NCBI GenBank assembly: GCA_945883115.1
Contig: CAMCXA010000006.1
Span: 1-64,000, forward strand
Length of the DNA stretch: 64,000 bases
Origin: Alsobacter soli
GTDB lineage: Bacteria > Pseudomonadota > Alphaproteobacteria > Rhizobiales > Beijerinckiaceae
Direction: 5' to 3'
The notes under the pieces were generated by a model. The model was not told the DNA's origin. It worked only from the letters and a program-made list of their open reading frames with translations, and made no database searches. Every line of letters starts with the position of its first letter. The first letter of the stretch is position 1. A program made the translations under genes and the position numbers. Of this stretch, positions 26,343-34,868 are shown piece by piece.

Positions 26343-27038
26343 ATGAAACCATTAATGTCGGTCATCGTTAAAATCTGCGGAATTAAAACGGTAGAAGCCC
26401 TCTCGGCCGCGCTCGATGCGCGTGCGGATATGGTCGGCTTTGTGTTTTTCCCGCGCTCCCCGCGTCATGTCGAACTCGATCAAGCCGCTACTCTCAGTGC
26501 ACTCACGGGAACCCGGTCGGCAAAAGTCGCTCTCACCGTCGATGCATCCGATGAAACCCTTTCCGCCATCATCGACGCGCTCAAGCCCGACATTCTTCAA
26601 TTGCACGGTCATGAAACGCCGGAGCGAACTGCCGAAATCCGCTCCCGCTTCGGCATTCCCGTTATGAAAGCCCTCGGCGTGGCGTCAGTCGCCGATCTTT
26701 CCGACGTCAAAGCCTATGAACAGGTAGCCGATCGCCTCCTTTTCGATGCCAAGCCTCCCAAAAATGCCGCCTTGCCAGGAGGCAACGGGCTGGTTTTCGA
26801 TTGGCAGATTCTTTCAGGTCTTGACCTTACCAAGCCATTCATGGTGTCAGGGGGACTTGATCCGTCCAATGTCGCAACCGCTCTCGCAATGACTGGCGCT
26901 CCCGGCGTCGATGTGTCATCTGGAGTGGAAACAACACCCGGCATCAAAGACCCGTCAAAGATCAAGGCTTTCATCGCCGCCGCAAGAGGCTTCAACCCGC
27001 ACAGATCACCGCGCAACCAAGAGGATAAAGTGTCGTGA
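26343..27038 (+). CDS. trpF: Phosphoribosylanthranilate isomerase
   Basis: A 231-residue TIM-barrel enzyme of tryptophan synthesis. [12 protein letters not shown] carries the catalytic Cys, [15 protein letters not shown] the phosphate-binding strand, [10 protein letters not shown] and the Asp-containing LLFDAKPP are typical, and [16 protein letters not shown] and [20 protein letters not shown] close the barrel. A second ATG four codons in (26355) is also possible; neither has a strong ribosome site. Its stop overlaps the trpB GTG by four bases. Confidence 0.95.
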   Translation: MKPLMSVIVKICGIKTVEALSAALDARADMVGFVFFPRSPRHVELDQAATLSALTGTRSAKVALTVDASDETLSAIIDALKPDILQLHGHETPERTAEIRSRFGIPVMKALGVASVADLSDVKAYEQVADRLLFDAKPPKNAALPGGNGLVFDWQILSGLDLTKPFMVSGGLDPSNVATALAMTGAPGVDVSSGVETTPGIKDPSKIKAFIAAARGFNPHRSPRNQEDKVS

Positions 27039-28255
27039 CACTACAGCAGACGCTCAACTCGTTCAGAACCGGACCGGACGAAACCGGCCATTTCGGCCAG
27101 TTCGGCGGCCGTTTCGTCGCTGAAACGCTAATGCCACTCGTCCTGTCGCTCGAAAAAGCCTATGCCGAGGCAAAGGCCGATCCGCACTATCAGGGCGAGA
27201 TGAAATCCTACCTCACCCATTATGTCGGTCGCCCGAGCCCGCTCTATTTTGCCGAACGCCTCACCGAACATGCTGGCGGCGCGAAAATCTATCTGAAACG
27301 CGACGAGTTGAACCACACCGGCGCACACAAAATCAACAATGTGCTTGGCCAGATCCTGCTTGCCATGCGCATGGGCAAAACCCGCATCATCGCCGAAACC
27401 GGCGCCGGCCAGCACGGTGTTGCAACTGCAACGGTTTGCGCCCGCTTCGGCCTGAAATGCATCGTCTATATGGGCGCGGTCGATGTCGAGCGCCAGAAAC
27501 CAAACGTGTTCCGTATGAAAATGCTTGGTGCCGAACTCATCCCCGTCACGTCAGGGTCGAAAACCCTGAAAGACGCGATGAACGAAGCTCTGCGCGATTG
27601 GGTCACGAATGTCGCGGATACGTTTTATTGCATCGGCACCTCAGCCGGTCCGCACCCCTATCCGATGATGGTGCGTGATTTCCAATCCGTCATCGGCACG
27701 GAAGCCCGCGCCCAGATGATTGAGCGCGAAGGTCGCCTACCTGACTCCATCATCGCCTGCATCGGCGGCGGCTCAAACGCGATCGGCCTATTCCATCCCT
27801 TCCTCGATGATCCGTCGGTCGAGATTTATGGCGTCGAGGCCGCCGGTCACGGCGTTGCATCCGGCCTTCATGCCGCATCGCTAACGGGCGGTCGTCCCGG
27901 CGTTCTGCACGGCAACCGCACCTATCTGCTGATGGATCCTGATGGCCAGATCGCTGAAGCGCATTCGATTTCGGCGGGCCTAGATTATCCCGGTATCGGC
28001 CCCGAGCATTCCTGGTTGCATGACATGGGGCGCGTCAAATATATTTCCGCAACCGATCAGGAAGCGCTCGACGCCTTCCAGCTGCTCTCGAAACTCGAAG
28101 GCATCATTCCCGCGCTCGAACCCGCTCACGCGATCGCGCGTGCCGTCGAGATCGCCGCGACCAAGCCGAAAGATCATCTCATGATCGTCAATTTGTGCGG
28201 TCGCGGCGACAAGGATATCTTCTCGGTAGCTGAACATCTGGGAGGCATGGAGTGA
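27035..28255 (+). CDS. trpB: Tryptophan synthase beta chain
   Basis: A 406-residue PLP enzyme joining indole and serine. The PLP lysine lies in [15 protein letters not shown], with [20 protein letters not shown] and the phosphate-binding [15 protein letters not shown]. It starts with GTG in a four-base GTGA overlap with trpF, and overlaps trpA the same way, so the three are translationally coupled. TrpB channels indole from TrpA. Confidence 0.97.
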   Translation: MTLQQTLNSFRTGPDETGHFGQFGGRFVAETLMPLVLSLEKAYAEAKADPHYQGEMKSYLTHYVGRPSPLYFAERLTEHAGGAKIYLKRDELNHTGAHKINNVLGQILLAMRMGKTRIIAETGAGQHGVATATVCARFGLKCIVYMGAVDVERQKPNVFRMKMLGAELIPVTSGSKTLKDAMNEALRDWVTNVADTFYCIGTSAGPHPYPMMVRDFQSVIGTEARAQMIEREGRLPDSIIACIGGGSNAIGLFHPFLDDPSVEIYGVEAAGHGVASGLHAASLTGGRPGVLHGNRTYLLMDPDGQIAEAHSISAGLDYPGIGPEHSWLHDMGRVKYISATDQEALDAFQLLSKLEGIIPALEPAHAIARAVEIAATKPKDHLMIVNLCGRGDKDIFSVAEHLGGME

Positions 28256-29088
28256 CCACGCGCATCGACACACGCTTTGCCAAACTTGGCGCTGAGGGAC
28301 GCGCCGCTCTTGTCACCTTCGTGATGGCCGGCGATCCTGATCCGGCCACCTCGCTTGCAATCATTAAGGCTCTTCCAGCAGCAGGCGCCGACCTTATCGA
28401 GATCGGTATGCCGTTCACCGACCCGATGGCCGATGGCCCCGCTGTTCAAGCGGCAGGATTGCGTGCGCTAGCAGCCGGCGAAACATTGGCCGGAACACTC
28501 AAGCTTGTCCGCGAGTTCCGCGCCGGCGATCAGTCAACGCCGATTATCCTGATGGGCTATTACAATCCCATCTATATTTATGGCGTTGACCGTTTTCTCG
28601 TCGATGCAAAATCTGCAGGAATTGACGGCTTGATTGTCGTTGATCTCCCTCCCGAGGAAGACGACGAATTGTGCAAGCCTGCTCTCGCGGCCGGCCTCAA
28701 TTTCATTCGCCTCGCAACGCCGACAACCGACGATGCCCGTCTGCCCAAGGTGCTCACCAATACGTCAGGCTTTGTCTATTATGTATCGATCGCCGGCATC
28801 ACCGGCGCTACAACACCTGATTTCGGCAAGGTTGCAACGGCCGTTGCGCGTATTAAATCACACACAAATCTCCCGGTTGCAGTTGGGTTTGGCGTCAAAA
28901 CCGCCGCTGATGCAGCTGCCATTGCAGCTGGTGCGGACGGCGTTGTTGTTGGTTCGACACTCGTCGACGCGGTTCGTCACTCATTGGACGCAAACGGCAA
29001 GGCAACGGCAAAGACGGTTGAGTCCGTTGTTGCACTCGTAAAAAATATCGCTTCGGGCGTCCACTCGGTCGCTAAGCCGAAAAAATAG
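28252..29088 (+). CDS. trpA: Tryptophan synthase alpha chain
   Basis: A 278-residue TIM-barrel lyase releasing indole from indole-glycerol phosphate. Catalytic Glu is in [17 protein letters not shown] (with the nearby Asp), and [14 protein letters not shown] supplies the catalytic Asp. [20 protein letters not shown] is the phosphate-binding end. The GTG start overlaps the trpB stop (GTGA). accD follows after 20 bases, as is usual. Confidence 0.96.
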   Translation: MTTRIDTRFAKLGAEGRAALVTFVMAGDPDPATSLAIIKALPAAGADLIEIGMPFTDPMADGPAVQAAGLRALAAGETLAGTLKLVREFRAGDQSTPIILMGYYNPIYIYGVDRFLVDAKSAGIDGLIVVDLPPEEDDELCKPALAAGLNFIRLATPTTDDARLPKVLTNTSGFVYYVSIAGITGATTPDFGKVATAVARIKSHTNLPVAVGFGVKTAADAAAIAAGADGVVVGSTLVDAVRHSLDANGKATAKTVESVVALVKNIASGVHSVAKPKK

Positions 29089-29108
29089 ATCCGGCAAGGA
29101 AAGTCACC

Positions 29109-29984
29109 ATGGAAACGATGAACTGGATTTCAAACGTTGTCCGTCCCAAAATCAGGTCGTTCCTGAAACGGGATACGCCACAGAATCTCTGGATCAAATG
29201 CCCCGAGAGTGGACAGCTCGTTTTCAGCAAAGACGTCGAGGCCAATCAATATGTGATCCCAGGCTCCGACTATCATATGCGAATGTCAGCCGTGATCCGC
29301 CTGAAATCAATGTTCGACGGCGGCACCTTCGAGGATATCGCGCTTCCGGAAGTCCCTTTGGATCCGCTGAAATTCCGCGATGAAAAGCGCTATGTTGATC
29401 GTCTGCGGGACGCCAAAACAAAAACCAGCCTCGTCGACGCGATCAAGATCGGCGTCGGTACCGTGGAGGGGCAAACAGTTACCATCGGGGTTCAGGACTT
29501 CGACTTCATGGGCGGTTCCCTTGGCATGGCGGCAGGTGAAGCGGTCATCCGCGGACTTGAAACGGCAACCGCTCGCAAAACGGCTTTTATTATGTTTGCC
29601 TCGTCTGGCGGTGCTCGGATGCAGGAAGGCATGTTCTCGCTGATGCAGCTTCCGCGCACGACTGTTGCGGTTCAGCGTCAACGTGCTGCAGGGCTTCCCT
29701 ACATCGTTGTTCTCACAAACCCGACAACAGGCGGGGTCACAGCCTCCTACGCGATGCTCGGCGATATCCATATTGCAGAGCCGGGCGCACTGATCGGCTT
29801 TGCCGGTCCGCGCGTTATCGAGCAAACCATTCGCGAAAAACTGCCTGAAGGGTTCCAGCGGTCCGAATACCTCAAGGATCACGGCATGGTCGATATGGTT
29901 GTTCATCGGCACGAGCTGAAAGCAACGCTAGCGCGCTTGTGCCGTATTCTTTCCAATACGAAGCCAGCGAAAAAAATCGCCTGA
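29109..29984 (+). CDS. accD: Acetyl-CoA carboxylase carboxyltransferase subunit beta
   Basis: A 291-residue carboxyltransferase that, with AccA, moves CO2 from biotin to acetyl-CoA to make malonyl-CoA. The core blocks [36 protein letters not shown] and [16 protein letters not shown] are intact. The N-terminal zinc ribbon is degenerate: only Cys31 (KCPESGQ) of the four expected cysteines remains, the others being Ser34, Ile50 and Ser53. Loss of these cysteines is seen in other Hyphomicrobiales AccD, so the gene need not be damaged. AAGGA precedes the ATG. Confidence 0.95.
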   Translation: METMNWISNVVRPKIRSFLKRDTPQNLWIKCPESGQLVFSKDVEANQYVIPGSDYHMRMSAVIRLKSMFDGGTFEDIALPEVPLDPLKFRDEKRYVDRLRDAKTKTSLVDAIKIGVGTVEGQTVTIGVQDFDFMGGSLGMAAGEAVIRGLETATARKTAFIMFASSGGARMQEGMFSLMQLPRTTVAVQRQRAAGLPYIVVLTNPTTGGVTASYAMLGDIHIAEPGALIGFAGPRVIEQTIREKLPEGFQRSEYLKDHGMVDMVVHRHELKATLARLCRILSNTKPAKKIA

Positions 29985-29989
29985 CGCCC

Positions 29990-30013
29990 TCCCTCCTTAC
30001 GTTCACGGAGGGA
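29990..30013 (+). promoter_or_regulatory. Stem-loop covering the ribosome site of the next gene
   Basis: TCCCTCC, ten-base loop, GGAGGGA. The right arm is the strong Shine-Dalgarno sequence of the oxidoreductase gene at 30021, so the hairpin would hide it. No T run follows, so it is not an intrinsic terminator. Confidence 0.5.
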
Positions 30014-30020
30014 ACAAAAA

Positions 30021-31163
30021 ATGCATAAGGTAGGGCTTACAATGAGAGACATCGGCATCGGTATCATCGGCACCGGCTTTATGGGCAAATCTCATGGCTT
30101 TGCCTACCGAGCGGTAGCGGGACAATTTCCCGTCGCACGCAATCCCGTTCTTGAAATGGTGGCCGATATCAATCTGGAGACAGGTGCCGCTGCCCATCGT
30201 CAATTGGGCTTCAAGCGCGTGACCACGGACTGGCGTGAACTCGTCAATGATCCGAAAGTCGAGATCGTCTCCATTACATCACCCAATCTCTTGCACCGTG
30301 AAATGGCGCTCGCCGCCATCGCAGCAGGCAAGCATGTTCATTGCGAAAAGCCGCTTGCGCCTTCCGCCGACGACGCGCGTGTGATGATGGAAGCGGCTGA
30401 AAAGGCCGGTGTACGGACCCAAGTCGGCTATAATTACATCAAAAATCCGATCCTCAAACTCGCCAGAGACATGGTTGTATCTGGCGAACTTGGAGACATT
30501 ATCGGTTTTCGCGGCATTCATGCCGAGGATTACATGGTCGATCCGACAGGGCCGTGGAACTGGCGCGTTGACCCGCGCGGTGGTGGCGGCGCGGTCGCAG
30601 ACCTCGGCAGCCATATCATCGGCATCGCCCGTTTTCTTATTGGCCCGATTGTCGAACTCTCTGCCGAGCTTGAGACAGTCGTCAAAGAGCGCCCCGTTTC
30701 TACCGGCTCAACCGAGCGACGCAAAGTCGAAGTCGATGATGTTGCCCGCCTGACATTACGTTTTGAGCGCGGATGCACAGGATCCATCGAAGCAAACTGG
30801 GTTGCAACCGGACGAAAAATGCACCTTGGTTTCGAGCTTGCGGGAACGAAGGGATCGCTCGTCTTTACGCAAGAGCGCTTCAATGAACTTCAATACTATA
30901 AAGTGGGTGACGATCCGCGCCATGCCGGTTTCACAACGATTGAAGCCGGTCCCGCCCATTATCCTTACGGTCTGTTCTGCGTAGCACCCGGACACCAGAT
31001 CGGGTTCAACGATCTGAAAACCATCGAGGTTGCCGAATTTCTGGCATCCATTGACGGTGGCCCTGTCCTGGGACCGGACTTTCGCGAGGCTTGGGAAATT
31101 CAAAAAATTGTGGATACAGCCATTGCCGCGTCAAAAGACCGGATTTGGCATAAAATACCCTAA
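30021..31163 (+). CDS. Gfo/Idh/MocA-family oxidoreductase
   Basis: A 380-residue NAD(P)-dependent sugar or polyol dehydrogenase-like protein. GIGIIGTGFMGKSHGFAYRA is the Rossmann loop and HVHCEKPLAPSADDARVM holds the family's EKP motif with the catalytic Lys. GAVADLGSHIIGIARFLIG gives the DxGxHxxD-like active-site motif, here ending in Ile-Gly-Ile rather than Asp. GGAGGG lies eight bases before the first ATG, favouring it over the ATG seven codons in. Substrates are varied (inositol, glucosides, amino sugars) and cannot be assigned. Confidence 0.85.
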   Translation: MHKVGLTMRDIGIGIIGTGFMGKSHGFAYRAVAGQFPVARNPVLEMVADINLETGAAAHRQLGFKRVTTDWRELVNDPKVEIVSITSPNLLHREMALAAIAAGKHVHCEKPLAPSADDARVMMEAAEKAGVRTQVGYNYIKNPILKLARDMVVSGELGDIIGFRGIHAEDYMVDPTGPWNWRVDPRGGGGAVADLGSHIIGIARFLIGPIVELSAELETVVKERPVSTGSTERRKVEVDDVARLTLRFERGCTGSIEANWVATGRKMHLGFELAGTKGSLVFTQERFNELQYYKVGDDPRHAGFTTIEAGPAHYPYGLFCVAPGHQIGFNDLKTIEVAEFLASIDGGPVLGPDFREAWEIQKIVDTAIAASKDRIWHKIP

Positions 31164-31169
31164 ATTGGC

Positions 31170-31574
31170 CTATTTACCGGCTGTCATGATCAATTGCAGA
31201 TAGCAGATCCTGCGTTTAAACGTGCGACTTTCATTATACTCATAGATCACCAACCTTGGTCGGTCCGCATGCGGTCGCTCTACCTTAACCGCAATTTCAT
31301 CCGGCAAGAGGATTCCAATATGCCGAAGCGCCCGATGGGCATCGTTCTCGATTTCCACGAGCAATCCACGGTCGACCCAGCAACGCGCAAGCACTGCACC
31401 CAGATAGTGGAGGATTTTTTCCCGAATATCCTTTGAGTCAATAACGATCTCGATCGGGGGCTCTTGCTTGAAATTATTGGAAGCACCTGGCTCGGGAAAC
31501 TCGTGAACAACCAGCTCACGACTCTCACTGGGAACAATTGCCGGTACCCCGCCAGAATACGCGCTCTTCAGCAT
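31170..31574 (-). CDS. Small protein with nitrile-hydratase-like leader peptide (NHLP) similarity
   Basis: A 134-residue protein of unknown function. Residues ~59-108 follow the NHLP / nitrile hydratase alpha pattern (AWxDPxFxxxLLxDPxxALxxLGIxxP) with identical spacing: LARCWVDRGLLVEIENDAH, then RALRHIGILLPDEIAVKV, then LVIYE. NHLP domains act as leader peptides for ribosomally made, modified peptides or occur as stand-alone homologues. The 20-residue tail after LVIYEYN (SRTFKRRICYLQLIMTAGK) has no double-glycine cleavage site. The ATG at 31574 has AAGGA nine bases upstream and is preferred to the ATG at 31583. No modification enzyme or exporter is adjacent. The similarity is by eye. Confidence 0.6.
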   Translation of the reverse strand: MLKSAYSGGVPAIVPSESRELVVHEFPEPGASNNFKQEPPIEIVIDSKDIREKILHYLGAVLARCWVDRGLLVEIENDAHRALRHIGILLPDEIAVKVERPHADRPRLVIYEYNESRTFKRRICYLQLIMTAGK

Positions 31575-31686
31575 AGTCCCCATTCCTTCATCTTAATTTT
31601 CTTCAGGAGACTAATTTCACAAAGTTAAAAACTACGCAAGAAAATTTAGAATTTATTAAATATTTCCGACCACGTTTTTCTTAAAG

Positions 31687-31702
31687 CTGAAAGTCCTTTC
31701 AG
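31687..31702 (-). repeat. Short palindrome just after the 78-residue gene
   Basis: CTGAAAGTCCTTTCAG lies 3 bases after the stop codon of the gene at 31706-31942. It is a six-to-seven-pair hairpin with no T run, so at best a weak terminator or processing site between the two small genes. Confidence 0.4.
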
Positions 31703-31705
31703 AGC

Positions 31706-31942
31706 TTAGTTCAACAACATCACATCTGCGTGGGCTGTACGAAACAGGCCAGCCCTGTAATTGATCATCACATATTCGATATTCGTCGTGTTAGGCTTAA
31801 TACTGACAGGTATTGACTGACCAAGGGCGCCAAGCGAAAGCATGACCCCATCAGATATTCCTTTTGCTTGAGAGGCGTTGGCACAGTGAATGTCGATTTT
31901 ATCAATTTTTCCAAAAAACAAATCTCTCAGCATATTCGGCAT
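31706..31942 (-). CDS. Small protein of unknown function, possible degenerate NHLP-like paralogue
   Basis: A 78-residue protein, no family recognised with confidence. GGAGAG lies five bases before the ATG, which supports a real gene. The C-terminal half, SLGALGQSIPVSIKPN then YVMINY, has the same I-x-V-x-(V/I)-x9-(L/V)-(V/M)-I strand pattern as the NHLP-like protein encoded next on the same strand (IAVKV ... LVI). The N-terminal half lacks the W-x-D helix motif. The pair lies 131 bases apart in a visibly AT-rich pocket. It could be a precursor-like or regulatory paralogue. Confidence 0.5.
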   Translation of the reverse strand: MPNMLRDLFFGKIDKIDIHCANASQAKGISDGVMLSLGALGQSIPVSIKPNTTNIEYVMINYRAGLFRTAHADVMLLN

Positions 31943-32104
31943 AATGTCTCTCCATAAGCCGGCAAAATATCTGCCGTATTTATCATCGCTTCTTGACTAG
32001 CAAGGATCATGCCCCGAAATGCTTTTTGCCGGTTGAAGCGCGATTAAATTTGCGAGGGCGCCAACAGCTTGCAATTCTATCCGTCCCTATGCGACATCGA
32101 ACAA

Positions 32105-33631
32105 ATGTCACGCGCCACTCACCCAGAAATACCACGCTTCCCGTCCGGGAATATCTTCGGCTTTGTCGGGATTGTGACGGCAATTCGGCTGGTCGTCGCT
32201 GCCTTTGCACCGCTGACCGGCGATGAAGCCTATTATCGTCTCTGGTCGCTCTATCCCAATTGGGGCTATTATGATCATGCGCCCATGGTCGCCTGGTGGA
32301 TGGCGCTTGGCAGCGCACTTTTCGGAGATACGACCTTCGCGCTAAGGTTTCTGGCCCCCGTCTCGGCAGGTATCGGCTCCCTTTTCCTGTGGCGAACAGC
32401 AGCTCTTTTGCTCGACCGCCCGTCAGCCGATCGAACAGTAATCTGGTTCAATGCCATGCTGATCGTCGGCGTCGGCAGCATTGTCATGACACCCGATATT
32501 CCCTCGGTCTTTTTCTGGGGCATGGCACTTTGGGCGCTTGCGGAAGCGAACAGATCTCGAAAAGACGTTTGGTGGCTTCTCGTTGGTATATCCGCAGGGT
32601 TGGGAATCCAGTCGAAATATTCCGTTCTGTTTCTTGGCCCGGGCATCCTGCTCTGGCTCGCCCTTATCCCCGCAAACCGGTTCTGGCTTCGGCGGTGGGG
32701 CCTATGGACGGGTGGAGCTATCGCTGCCCTTGTCGCAAGCCCACTCCTCTATTGGAACGCGACCCATGAATGGGTTTCCTTTCTGAAACAATTCGGGCGC
32801 ACAGTGCCGAAAAGCTGGAGCTTGCAATATCTTCCAGAATTTATCGGCGCGATGCTCCTCTTGATGACACCGGTCATTTTTGGCTTTGCCCTCATCGGAT
32901 TGTTCAGGGCTGGGCGACTTTCCCTCGGCGGAAACTCAAAACTGGCCCTTCCCGTCCTGACAAGCTTTCCATTCCTCATCTATCTCGTCAGCCATTCCCT
33001 ACATGATCGCGTGCAGGGTAATTGGCCAGTCCCGATGATGCCCGCCTTTGCAATTCTTGCCGCCTTCGCCGCTAGCCTGATCGTCAACTCCACAACATCC
33101 GCGCGATGGAAAAAACAATGCGTCAAGGTCGCGGCGCCGCTGGGTTTCATTCTCTCGACGCTTGTTGTTCTCGAAGTCCTGCGTCCTTTCCTGCCAATCG
33201 CGACATCCGTCACGCCGCTTGCCGAAATGCGCGGCTGGGCGGGGTTTGCACAAGAAGTAGATCAGCGGAGAAAAGCCTCGAGCGCCGCGTGGGTGGCTAC
33301 ACTCTCGTACACCGAAACCGGCCAACTTGCCTTTCAACTCGATCACATCGCCCCTGTAATCCAGATTGATCAGCGGATGCGCTATGTGTTTGCGCCCGAA
33401 CCGGATCCCGCACTCATCAACGCAGCCGGACTGCTTGTTGCACCCGCTTCGAAAGCGGAAGCCTATCGTTCACGCATGAAACACTGCAATGTACAGTTCG
33501 AACCGCTCGGAACGCTTGACCGGAAGGATCACAACATCAAGCTTGAAACCTATGCGCTCTTTCGGATCACGGGTGCCAAGCTTGAACCGAGCCTCCCGCC
33601 ACGCGGGAAGAGCAAACGAGAGTGTCCGTGA
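32105..33631 (+). CDS. Glycosyltransferase family 39 (ArnT/PMT-like) membrane protein
   Basis: A 508-residue integral membrane glycosyltransferase of the GT-C fold. After the first membrane segment comes APLTGDEAYYRLWS, with the catalytic acidic residue of the GT39/ArnT type, then YYDHAPMVAWWM. About ten to eleven membrane segments follow and a soluble C-terminal part (residues ~380-508). Such enzymes move a sugar from a polyprenyl-phosphate donor to lipid A, protein or glycan on the periplasmic side. The acceptor is unknown. The frame extends to a TTG at 32069, but the ATG at 32105 is taken as the start. It converges on the alcohol dehydrogenase gene (22-base gap). Confidence 0.82.
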   Translation: MSRATHPEIPRFPSGNIFGFVGIVTAIRLVVAAFAPLTGDEAYYRLWSLYPNWGYYDHAPMVAWWMALGSALFGDTTFALRFLAPVSAGIGSLFLWRTAALLLDRPSADRTVIWFNAMLIVGVGSIVMTPDIPSVFFWGMALWALAEANRSRKDVWWLLVGISAGLGIQSKYSVLFLGPGILLWLALIPANRFWLRRWGLWTGGAIAALVASPLLYWNATHEWVSFLKQFGRTVPKSWSLQYLPEFIGAMLLLMTPVIFGFALIGLFRAGRLSLGGNSKLALPVLTSFPFLIYLVSHSLHDRVQGNWPVPMMPAFAILAAFAASLIVNSTTSARWKKQCVKVAAPLGFILSTLVVLEVLRPFLPIATSVTPLAEMRGWAGFAQEVDQRRKASSAAWVATLSYTETGQLAFQLDHIAPVIQIDQRMRYVFAPEPDPALINAAGLLVAPASKAEAYRSRMKHCNVQFEPLGTLDRKDHNIKLETYALFRITGAKLEPSLPPRGKSKRECP

Positions 33632-33653
33632 TCGCCTCGTCAGTCTGCCCCGA

Positions 33654-34817
33654 TCAGAGCTTGCCCGAATAAGTCGCCTCATAGAGCGCGTGTGCACTTT
33701 TTACATCAAGCGGCACGGGGTTCCCCCCCGCGGTTGGATCTTCCGGTGCCATCGCCGACATCAGCTCGAATTTGGTATTGTCGACGCCAAAATCCTTCAG
33801 CGTGTGCGGCACACCAAGTTGCTTCCGCAAATCGATAATCCACGCCATGAACGCCTCGAATGTCGGCGCAAGGCCGATATAAGCCGCAAGCCGCACGATC
33901 TTCGCCTCGATCGCGGCGCGGTTGAACTGCAATACATACGGCATGAAAACAGCATTCGTCATGCCGTGATGCGTATCATATAAAGCACCAACCGGATGCG
34001 AGAGGGCATGAATAGCCCCCAATCCCTTTTGGAACGCCGTCGCGCCCATCGCAGCTGCGGACATCATATTCGCTCGCGCCTCGATATCCGTACCATCCTT
34101 GAACGCCCGCACGAGGTTTTCCTTGACCAGTCTGATCCCCTCCACCGCGATCCCCTCGCCCATCGGGTGATAGAATGGCGAACAATAGGCCTCCAGGCAA
34201 TGCGCGAGCGCGTCCATGCCCGTGCCTGCTGTAATCTTCGGCGGCATGCCAACGGTCAGTTCCGGATCGCAGATCGTCACTTTCGGCATCATTCCTGGAT
34301 GGAAAATCACCTTTTTCGTATGCGTCGCTTCCTGTGTGATCACACCTGCGCGGCCCACTTCCGAGCCCGTTCCCGCAGTCGTCGGTACCGCGATCACCGG
34401 TGCAATCCCCTTCGGATCGGCCCGCGTCCACCAATCACCAATATCCTCGAAATCCCACATCGGACGCGTCTGTCCCGCCATGAAGGCGATCACTTTTCCC
34501 GCATCAAGCCCCGATCCGCCACCGAATGCGATCACACCATCATGCTTTCCCGCCCGCATCACCTCGAGCCCGGCATAGATATTCGACTCGACCGGATTAG
34601 GCTTGATCTCCGAGAACATCGCCCGGCCGAGCCCTGCAGCCTGCAGCGCATCCAAAACAGCCAGCGTCATCGGCTGTGTCGCCAGAAACGGATCAGTTAC
34701 CAGAAGCGGCCGCATGATCCCGTTGTTCTTGCAGAGCTTCGGCAACTCCGAGATTTTTCCTGCGCCAAAACGGATCGCGGTAGGGTAGTTCCAGTTGGCC
34801 GAATGTGAAGTTGTCAT
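33654..34817 (-). CDS. Iron-containing alcohol dehydrogenase
   Basis: A 387-residue group III alcohol dehydrogenase. NAD binding: VIAFGGGSGLDAGKVIAF and VPTTAGTGSEVGRAGVI. Metal ligands lie in GTGMDALAHCLEAYCSP, FQKGLGAIHALSHPVGALYDTHHG (two of the histidines). It oxidises a primary alcohol or reduces an aldehyde. It is last in a minus-strand set after an aldehyde dehydrogenase, a glutamine-synthetase-like ligase and an APC permease, so its substrate is probably an alcohol arising from that pathway. Confidence 0.92.
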   Translation of the reverse strand: MTTSHSANWNYPTAIRFGAGKISELPKLCKNNGIMRPLLVTDPFLATQPMTLAVLDALQAAGLGRAMFSEIKPNPVESNIYAGLEVMRAGKHDGVIAFGGGSGLDAGKVIAFMAGQTRPMWDFEDIGDWWTRADPKGIAPVIAVPTTAGTGSEVGRAGVITQEATHTKKVIFHPGMMPKVTICDPELTVGMPPKITAGTGMDALAHCLEAYCSPFYHPMGEGIAVEGIRLVKENLVRAFKDGTDIEARANMMSAAAMGATAFQKGLGAIHALSHPVGALYDTHHGMTNAVFMPYVLQFNRAAIEAKIVRLAAYIGLAPTFEAFMAWIIDLRKQLGVPHTLKDFGVDNTKFELMSAMAPEDPTAGGNPVPLDVKSAHALYEATYSGKL

Positions 34818-34868
34818 GATGATCTCGCAGAAAAGAGGAAAACAAAGGCGCCGTTTGACGACTTGAAA

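Noticed and set aside
29195-29270. accD as damaged because the zinc ribbon is missing
   Set aside because: Core catalytic blocks and length are intact and the same loss is known in related genera, so it is annotated as functional.
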